Positions 59,039-64,000 of a stretch of 64,000 nt of DNA are shown piece after piece. Numbering within the stretch: the stretch's first letter is position 1; each line of letters begins with the position of its first letter. Where the stretch lies: contig JBBCJL010000006.1 in the NCBI GenBank assembly GCA_037190225.1, positions 620,001-684,000 of the forward strand, in the 5' to 3' direction. The notes under the pieces are model-generated. The model worked only from the letters and a program-made list of their open reading frames with translations, ran no database searches and was not told the DNA's origin. The position numbers and the translations under genes were made by a program. This DNA is from MKSF01 sp037190225 (GTDB lineage Bacteria > Bacteroidota > Bacteroidia > Chitinophagales > Chitinophagaceae).

Positions 59039-60481
59039 ATGAAAAAATTACTATTAGCATCAGTTGTCCTTGCTGCTATTACCCTACAGCTGTCTTCCTG
59101 TGTCAAGAAAAAATTTGACGCTCCGCCGGATACCAGCACTTACGATCCCCAGCTTACGGTAACACATACCATAGAACAGGTCAAGCGTTTCCCCATGGGT
59201 GTGGCCATAGATTCGAATGCGGTGATCTCCGGTATCGTGGTAATGGATGACAGAAGCGGTAACTATTATAAAAAGATGGTTATCCAGGATTCTACCGGTG
59301 GTATTGAAGTACTGGTAGATCAGAACAACCTGTATAACGATTATCCTGTCGGCCGGAAAGTGTACGTGCAGCTGAAAGGATTATTCATAGGCGAGTACGG
59401 GCAAAACAAGCAATTAGGCTATACACCTGATGCCAGCGGCTCCGTTTCCAATATCCCTTTTGTGGAAGCAGGCAAATATATCATCAAGGCCAACTATCCT
59501 AACCCGGTAGTAGCGGATACCTTCACTGTCGCTGAGCTTTCCAATGTATCGGCCATGCAGGCCCATCTCAACACCCTGATCGCTATTAAGGATGTAGAGT
59601 TTGCCGATGATGCGGTAGGCGCTCCCTATGCCCAGCTGGCCAGCCTTGCTTCGGCAACCAACAGGACCATCAGGGATTGTAACGGCAGTACCATTACCCT
59701 GCGGACCAGCGGGTATGCCAATTTCCAGCCTTTATCCATACCCGGCGGCAGAGGTATCATTGTAGGTATCTACACCCGCTTTAACAATACGCCCCAGCTC
59801 TATATCAGGGATACATCCGATGTGCGCCTCCGGGATTCCATCAGGTGCAACGGAAGCGTTTACAGAACTCCGGAACTGATCTCCATTGACAGCCTGAAAA
59901 AATATTACACCGGAAGTGAAGTGGTGCTCCCCAACTTAAAGATAAGGGGTATCGTGATCTCTGACGCGTCCAACGGTAACGTGAGCGCCGGGAACGTAGT
60001 CCTACAGGGCGGCAATAATGACAAAGGCATCGTATTATACTTCGGGGGAAATCCTAACTATAATGTAGGAGATTCCATTGAAGTCAATATCACCGGGGCA
60101 ACGCTCAAGGAATACCGCGGTAAGCTGGAGCTGGAAAATGTCAGCACCTCCAAAACAACCCGCCTGAGCGCCGGAAGGACCATCACGCCCAAAACAGTGA
60201 CGATCAGCGAGATCGCCGCTAATTTCTCCAATTACGAATCTACCCTGGTAAGGATTGCAAATGTCACCTGGGATGCCGGCTATACCACCATCAACGGCGA
60301 CAGGGGCAACCTGAACGTGAGTGATGCCACCGGTACGATCCTGCATTATACGGCCAACGGCGCCGCTTTCAAAGAGTTTGTATTACCGCCCAGCCCTGCC
60401 ACTGCGATCGTAGGTATCATAGAGCGCTTCAATACCACCATCCAGCTGAGAATAAGAAATGCCAGCGATATTACGCCGTAG
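59039..60481 (+). CDS. DUF5689-domain lipoprotein
   Basis: From ATG 59039 the protein has 480 residues and an SPII signal with lipobox LSSC followed by VKKKF. The DUF5689 segment (about residues 35-270) contains AIDSNAVISGIVVMDDRSGN and GGIEVLVDQNNLYNDYPVG, repeated in the second half by LKIRGIVISDASNGN. The fold resembles OB/endonuclease-associated nucleic-acid-binding-like modules found on surface lipoproteins of Bacteroidota. The longer frame from 58991 would put 16 residues before the signal. Function is unknown. Confidence 0.8.
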   Translation: MKKLLLASVVLAAITLQLSSCVKKKFDAPPDTSTYDPQLTVTHTIEQVKRFPMGVAIDSNAVISGIVVMDDRSGNYYKKMVIQDSTGGIEVLVDQNNLYNDYPVGRKVYVQLKGLFIGEYGQNKQLGYTPDASGSVSNIPFVEAGKYIIKANYPNPVVADTFTVAELSNVSAMQAHLNTLIAIKDVEFADDAVGAPYAQLASLASATNRTIRDCNGSTITLRTSGYANFQPLSIPGGRGIIVGIYTRFNNTPQLYIRDTSDVRLRDSIRCNGSVYRTPELISIDSLKKYYTGSEVVLPNLKIRGIVISDASNGNVSAGNVVLQGGNNDKGIVLYFGGNPNYNVGDSIEVNITGATLKEYRGKLELENVSTSKTTRLSAGRTITPKTVTISEIAANFSNYESTLVRIANVTWDAGYTTINGDRGNLNVSDATGTILHYTANGAAFKEFVLPPSPATAIVGIIERFNTTIQLRIRNASDITP

Positions 60482-60500
60482 AAAGCCAATATCCTTCCAT

Positions 60501-60538
60501 AAAAAAAAGAACGGTTGCCGGGCAACCGTTCTTTTTTT
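60501..60538. terminator. Bidirectional terminator
   Basis: A perfect 12-base stem, AGAACGGTTGCC with its complement, is flanked by an A tract and a T tract. It sits between the convergent DUF5689 and SET genes. Confidence 0.92.
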
Positions 60539-60591
60539 ATGCCGTAATCCCGGAAAGACGCTGTCCGCTGAAGCAGCGCTCCGGGTACAGG

Positions 60592-61044
60592 TCAGCTTTT
60601 TTTCTTTGCCTTTTTAAGCGCGTCCAGCCGGGCCTGTATCCTGATATTGTCCCTGACCGTTTTCCAGTAATCCGGTCCGTAGTCCACAAAGATCTCACTG
60701 CCCGCTTTTATATCCCGTGTGGCCTGTATAAATACCCGCACTCCTTCCTCCACGAACTCACTGTTGTTCCGCAGCCCTTTTATACGGGTGAGCCCTTTGG
60801 CATCATTGGCATACCTGGCTATAGCTTTCTTATGCTTGGAGCCGTCAATAACGTGATCGTCCGTTACATGAAAGAGGAAAGGATTATCCCCGTCCATATG
60901 ATCGGCATCTTTCCAGGTGGTCACCCGGCCTTTATACTCGATGATCTTATCACCTTTCTTTATATCCACGGTGGTATAGAGACCCAGGCCCGCATCGGGG
61001 ATCTGGGATGCCTTTACTTCAAGATTTTTTTCCAATAATGCCAT
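60592..61044 (-). CDS. SET-domain protein
   Basis: This 150-residue protein is essentially a SET domain: an N-terminal strand (LEVKASQIPDAGLGLYTT), GDKIIEYKGRV, the inserted region, ARYANDAKG and the C-terminal EIFVDYGPDYW, which matches the SET pattern ExxxDYG. SET enzymes methylate lysine using SAM. The usual RxxNHS is ARYAND here, so activity should be checked. The gene lies 3 bp downstream of rocD on the same strand, implying cotranscription. The C-terminus is Lys-rich. Confidence 0.88.
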   Translation of the reverse strand: MALLEKNLEVKASQIPDAGLGLYTTVDIKKGDKIIEYKGRVTTWKDADHMDGDNPFLFHVTDDHVIDGSKHKKAIARYANDAKGLTRIKGLRNNSEFVEEGVRVFIQATRDIKAGSEIFVDYGPDYWKTVRDNIRIQARLDALKKAKKKS

Positions 61045-61047
61045 ATA

Positions 61048-62274
61048 TTATTCAGCCTGGGATAAGATTGATAAACTTTTTTGAATGATGGCGATACATT
61101 CATCCATCTGTTCCCTGGTGATCACCAGGGGGGGGGCAAAGCGGATCTTGTCGCCATGCGTAGGCTTGGCCAGCAGGCCGTTGTGCATCATTTCTTTACA
61201 TAGCTTATAGGCGGCATCTTCATCCGCGTGCTTTACCACGATGGCATTCAGCAGCCCTTTTCCCCTTACTTCCGCCACCGCCGGATGCTGCATATTGCTG
61301 ATGGCCTCCCGGAAGTATTCTCCCATGACTTCCGCGTTCTGCGCCAGGTTCTCCTCCACCAGCACTTTCAGCGATGCCACCGCTACAGCACTGGCCAGCG
61401 GGTTACCGCCATAGGTAGAGCCATGTTCCCCGGGCTTGATGGTCAGCATAATACGATCGTCAGCCAGCACCGCAGAGATCGGTAAGGTACCGCCGCTCAA
61501 TGCCTTGCCCAGGATCAGTATATCCGGCTGCACCTGCTCATGGTGCACCGCCAGCAGCTTACCGGTACGCGACAGGCCCGTCTGTATCTCATCTGCAATG
61601 AATAATACGTTGTGTGATTTACAGAGCTCGAACGCCCGCTTCAGGTAGCCTTCATCAGGTACCACCACACCCGCTTCCCCCTGTATCGGCTCTACCAGGA
61701 ATGCGCAGACCAGCTCATCCTCCAGCGCTTTTGCCAGCGCCGGTATATCATTGTAAGGGATGGTAACATAGCCTGATACGAACGGGCCGAAATCCCGGGT
61801 GGCCGTAGCGTCAGTACTGAAAGAAACGATATTGATGGTACGCCCGTGAAAATTATCCGCTACCGTAATGATCTTGGCCTGGTTCTCCGGTATGCCCTTA
61901 ACTTTATAGGCCCATTTCCTGGCCAGCTTCAGGGCTGTTTCCACCGCTTCCGCGCCGGAATTCATCGGCAGCAGCTTATCATAGCCGAACAGGCTGGTGG
62001 CATATACTTCAAATTCACTCAGCTTGTCATTATAGAAGGCCCTGGAAGTAAGCGTCAGCTCCTGCGCCTGGTCAGTAAGCGCCTTGATGATGGCAGGATG
62101 GCAGTGCCCCTGGTTCAGGGCGGAATAGCCCGACAGGAAATCATAATAATGCCTGCCTTCCACGTCCCATACGCTTACGCCGCTGCCTTTGCAGAGCACC
62201 ACCGGCAGGGGGCTGTAATTATGCGCTCCGAACTTTAATTCCGTCTCTATGATCTGTGCTGTCTTTGTAGCCAT
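61048..62274 (-). CDS. rocD: Ornithine aminotransferase
   Basis: RocD converts ornithine and 2-oxoglutarate to glutamate semialdehyde and glutamate using pyridoxal phosphate. From ATG 62274 the protein has 408 residues, normal for the family. It shows YYDFLSGYSALNQGHCHP, MNSGAEAVETALKLARKW, FADEIQTGLSRTGK-like residues (LFIADEIQTGLSRTGK) and the PLP lysine in ILGKALSGG. The longer frame to 62430 lacks family matches. A nine-C run in the coding strand (61128-61136) could slip. The SET gene follows 3 bp downstream. Confidence 0.93.
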   Translation of the reverse strand: MATKTAQIIETELKFGAHNYSPLPVVLCKGSGVSVWDVEGRHYYDFLSGYSALNQGHCHPAIIKALTDQAQELTLTSRAFYNDKLSEFEVYATSLFGYDKLLPMNSGAEAVETALKLARKWAYKVKGIPENQAKIITVADNFHGRTINIVSFSTDATATRDFGPFVSGYVTIPYNDIPALAKALEDELVCAFLVEPIQGEAGVVVPDEGYLKRAFELCKSHNVLFIADEIQTGLSRTGKLLAVHHEQVQPDILILGKALSGGTLPISAVLADDRIMLTIKPGEHGSTYGGNPLASAVAVASLKVLVEENLAQNAEVMGEYFREAISNMQHPAVAEVRGKGLLNAIVVKHADEDAAYKLCKEMMHNGLLAKPTHGDKIRFAPPLVITREQMDECIAIIQKSLSILSQAE

Positions 62275-62431
62275 ATGCTGATATTTTATAAATCTGTGTA
62301 CAATAAGATCGCAATTTATGCACATTATCCGCAAATAACAATTCCGTACGCCCTTTCTTTTTCCTCCTAACGCCTGTATAACACCGGGAATACCCCCTAA
62401 AATAGATAATGAATATTCGGATTGTTTCACC

Positions 62432-62439
62432 TATCTTTG
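62432..62439 (+). promoter_or_regulatory. queA promoter -7 box
   Basis: TATCTTTG matches TAnnTTTG exactly, giving a leader of about 40 bases before the queA ATG at 62484. Confidence 0.5.
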
Positions 62440-62483
62440 CTGACTGTTATTTATCCACCTTTTAAATACATATCCTGTAAGAT

Positions 62484-63533
62484 ATGAAGTTATCGCAATT
62501 TAAATTCGATTTACCCCCCAACCTGATTTCTCAGAACCCCAGCAAGCACAGAGATGAAAGCCGCCTGATGGTAGTGCACCGCAATACCGGCGAGATAGAG
62601 CACCTGCTGTTCAAGGATATTTTAAAGTTCTTTGATGAGGGTGACGTTATGGTGGTCAATAATACCAAGGTATTCCCTGCCAGGCTGTACGGAAGAAAGG
62701 AAAAGACCGGCGCCAAGATCGAAGTATTTCTTTTAAGGGAGCTGAACAAGCAAAACAGGCTTTGGGATGTTATCGTGGATCCTGCCAGGAAGATACGGGT
62801 GGGCAATAAATTATATTTCGGTGACAATGAAGAGCTGGTAGCCGAAGTTATCGACAATACCACATCCAGGGGCAGGACCATCCGGTTCCTGCACGATGGC
62901 ACAGAAGAGGAGTTCAAGGCTATCCTGGATACGCTGGGCGAAACGCCGCTGCCCAAATATATCAAAAGAAAACCCTCCGAAGAGGACCGGGAGCGTTACC
63001 AGACCGTATATGCCAAATATGAAGGCGCCGTTGCCGCACCTACAGCCGGTATGCACTTCAGCCGGGAGCTGATCAAAAGACTGGAGATCCAGGGCACGAA
63101 TTTTGCCGAGATCACCCTGCATACGGGACTGGGCACTTTCAGGCCCATTGAGGTGGAAGACCTGTCCAAGCACAAAATGGACGCTGAATATTTCCGTGTG
63201 GAAGAAGAAGCCTGCGAGATCGTCAATAAGGGCATCGCCGAAAAAAGAAGGGTTTGTGCCGTGGGCACCACTACCCTGCGCGCCATAGAAAGCACCGTGA
63301 CCGCCAGGGGCCTGCTGAAGCCTGCCGAAGGATGGACCAACCTGTTTATCCACCCTCCTTACGATTTTTCCATCGTCAACTCCCTGATCACTAATTTCCA
63401 CCTGCCTAAGACCTCTTTACTGATCATGGTGTGCGCGTTCGCTGGCTATGACCTGGCCATGAGGGCGTACGAAGAGGCTATCAAAGAAAAATACGGCTTC
63501 TTCTCTTACGGAGACGCCATGCTGATCATCTAA
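62484..63533 (+). CDS. queA: S-adenosylmethionine:tRNA ribosyltransferase-isomerase QueA
   Basis: QueA adds the ribosyl part of SAM to preQ1 in tRNA to form epoxyqueuosine. The 349-residue protein begins with FKFDLPPNLISQNPSKHRDE in two pieces, and contains GDVMVVNNTKVFPARL, AAPTAGMHFSRELI and GLGTFRPIEVEDLSKHKMD. The C-terminal half has NFHLPKTSLLIMVCAFAG. All motifs and the length are normal. The gene is monocistronic, with a -7 box and a terminator hairpin. Confidence 0.96.
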   Translation: MKLSQFKFDLPPNLISQNPSKHRDESRLMVVHRNTGEIEHLLFKDILKFFDEGDVMVVNNTKVFPARLYGRKEKTGAKIEVFLLRELNKQNRLWDVIVDPARKIRVGNKLYFGDNEELVAEVIDNTTSRGRTIRFLHDGTEEEFKAILDTLGETPLPKYIKRKPSEEDRERYQTVYAKYEGAVAAPTAGMHFSRELIKRLEIQGTNFAEITLHTGLGTFRPIEVEDLSKHKMDAEYFRVEEEACEIVNKGIAEKRRVCAVGTTTLRAIESTVTARGLLKPAEGWTNLFIHPPYDFSIVNSLITNFHLPKTSLLIMVCAFAGYDLAMRAYEEAIKEKYGFFSYGDAMLII

Positions 63534-63539
63534 TATCAC

Positions 63540-63608
63540 ACGGAGCTGTACAGCTCCGTCAGGCATCATATTTCAGGCGCCTGCTTCCAATGCGAAGCAG
63601 GTGTTTTT
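63540..63608 (+). terminator. Two hairpins after queA
   Basis: The perfect palindrome ACGGAGCTGTACAGCTCCGT occupies 63540-63559, immediately after the stop. A second stem, CCTGCTTC/GAAGCAGG at 63580-63601, is followed by a five-T tract and is the likely terminator. Confidence 0.8.
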
Positions 63609-63754
63609 GTATGGGCATACACAGGCTGCCATATAGCGCGGCAGCTTTCTTAACCGCACCGGATCTCTGTTAAGAACACCATAAATTTACAGTTACCTTA
63701 CCGGAATAACTTTTAAATAAGGTCCCAAAACTGCTTTTTCCCGGACTTCCGGGG

Positions 63755-63762
63755 TATATTTG
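63755..63762 (+). promoter_or_regulatory. -7 box of the gene at 63794
   Basis: TATATTTG is an exact TAnnTTTG match 31 bases before the ATG at 63794. Confidence 0.5.
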
Positions 63763-63793
63763 GAGTATCTTTTCTATTCAAAATCAAAGTATA

Positions 63794-64000
63794 ATGAAAA
63801 AATGCCTCATCTTACTGGCGTCCTGTTTAATAGCCTATACATCCGGTAATGCCCAGCTCAGCTCCGGCGGGTTTCCCTGGAGCATTACACAGCACCTGAC
63901 GCCCGTATCCTCCTCTGTCGTCCACCGGTACAGCCTGCCTGACTGGAATGCGTACCTGCAGACGGAAAGAGAAGAAAGCAGCTTCAGCAAGCCACCGCTG
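63794..64000 (+). CDS. Secreted protein, N-terminal part (runs off the window)
   Basis: The frame opens at ATG 63794 and stays open to the window edge (69 codons). It has a signal peptide (KKCLILLASCLIAYTSGNAQ) followed by LSSGGFPWSITQHLTPVSS, then VVHRYSLPDWNAYLQTEREE. The SGGFP opening with conserved D-W and repeated polar residues resembles the propeptides of Bacteroidota type IX-secreted proteases, but that is a weak analogy and the family cannot be set from this piece. Confidence 0.55.
   Translation, partial: MKKCLILLASCLIAYTSGNAQLSSGGFPWSITQHLTPVSSSVVHRYSLPDWNAYLQTEREESSFSKPPL

Overview
The window is chromosomal DNA of a member of the Bacteroidota, most like the Chitinophagaceae and relatives. 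The reasons are: cargo proteins with both known type IX secretion C-terminal signals (positions 22524-26926), a GldA-type ATPase, a DAHP synthase fused to chorismate mutase, a DUF5689 lipoprotein, SPII signal peptides with Cys-Ser after the lipobox, little sign of Shine-Dalgarno sequences, and many copies of the Bacteroidota -7 promoter box TAnnTTTG just upstream of genes. No tRNA, rRNA, CRISPR array, intact insertion sequence or prophage was seen.

Layout. 1-7.2 kb is an accessory, decaying stretch of short-repeat proteins: a SUFU-domain protein, a WG-repeat protein, a lipoprotein, a Sel1-repeat protein built of 108-bp units, a frameshifted WG-repeat relic, a TonB-C-like protein, a MORN-repeat gene cut by an in-frame stop, a small beta-barrel and a lipoprotein pseudogene. 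7.2-21.8 kb is mostly housekeeping: an M48 lipoprotein peptidase, pdhB, tsaB, then DAHP synthase-chorismate mutase, ypfJ, gldA, a secreted protein with a possible clan CD protease dyad, aroB-aroA-recQ (overlapping genes), a Gfo/Idh/MocA oxidoreductase, a DUF3820 protein and lptB. 22.5-27 kb holds two type IX secretion cargo proteins. 27-34.7 kb has sucA, an MFS transporter, kptA, a Crp-like regulator, a YhhQ-like queuosine-precursor transporter and rpsO.

34.9-38.4 kb is a cytochrome c maturation operon (ccmE, ccmF-like, lipoprotein). 39.6-42.5 kb carries moxR and batC/batB-like genes of aerotolerance type. 42.7-50.2 kb contains gcvT, a class I aldolase, an AhpC-type peroxiredoxin, birA diverging from rsfS-ftsH, and prmC. 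50.3-57.7 kb has pepD and a MarR-controlled efflux operon (TolC, HlyD, ABC-2 permease, no ATPase) whose promoter carries two related palindromes, then an MFS gene. The right end has rlmI, a DUF5689 lipoprotein, rocD with a SET-domain gene, queA, and the start of a secreted protein that runs off the window.

Functional links: three shikimate-pathway steps plus chorismate mutase lie within 8 kb; YhhQ and QueA both concern queuosine; RsfS, RpsO, PrmC, TsaB, KptA and RlmI all act on ribosomes, tRNA or release factors. The most interesting leads are the clan CD-like protein at 13254-15476, the ATPase-less efflux operon with its double operator, and the cluster of damaged repeat-protein genes at the left end. 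All family names come from reading the sequences; no database search was possible.
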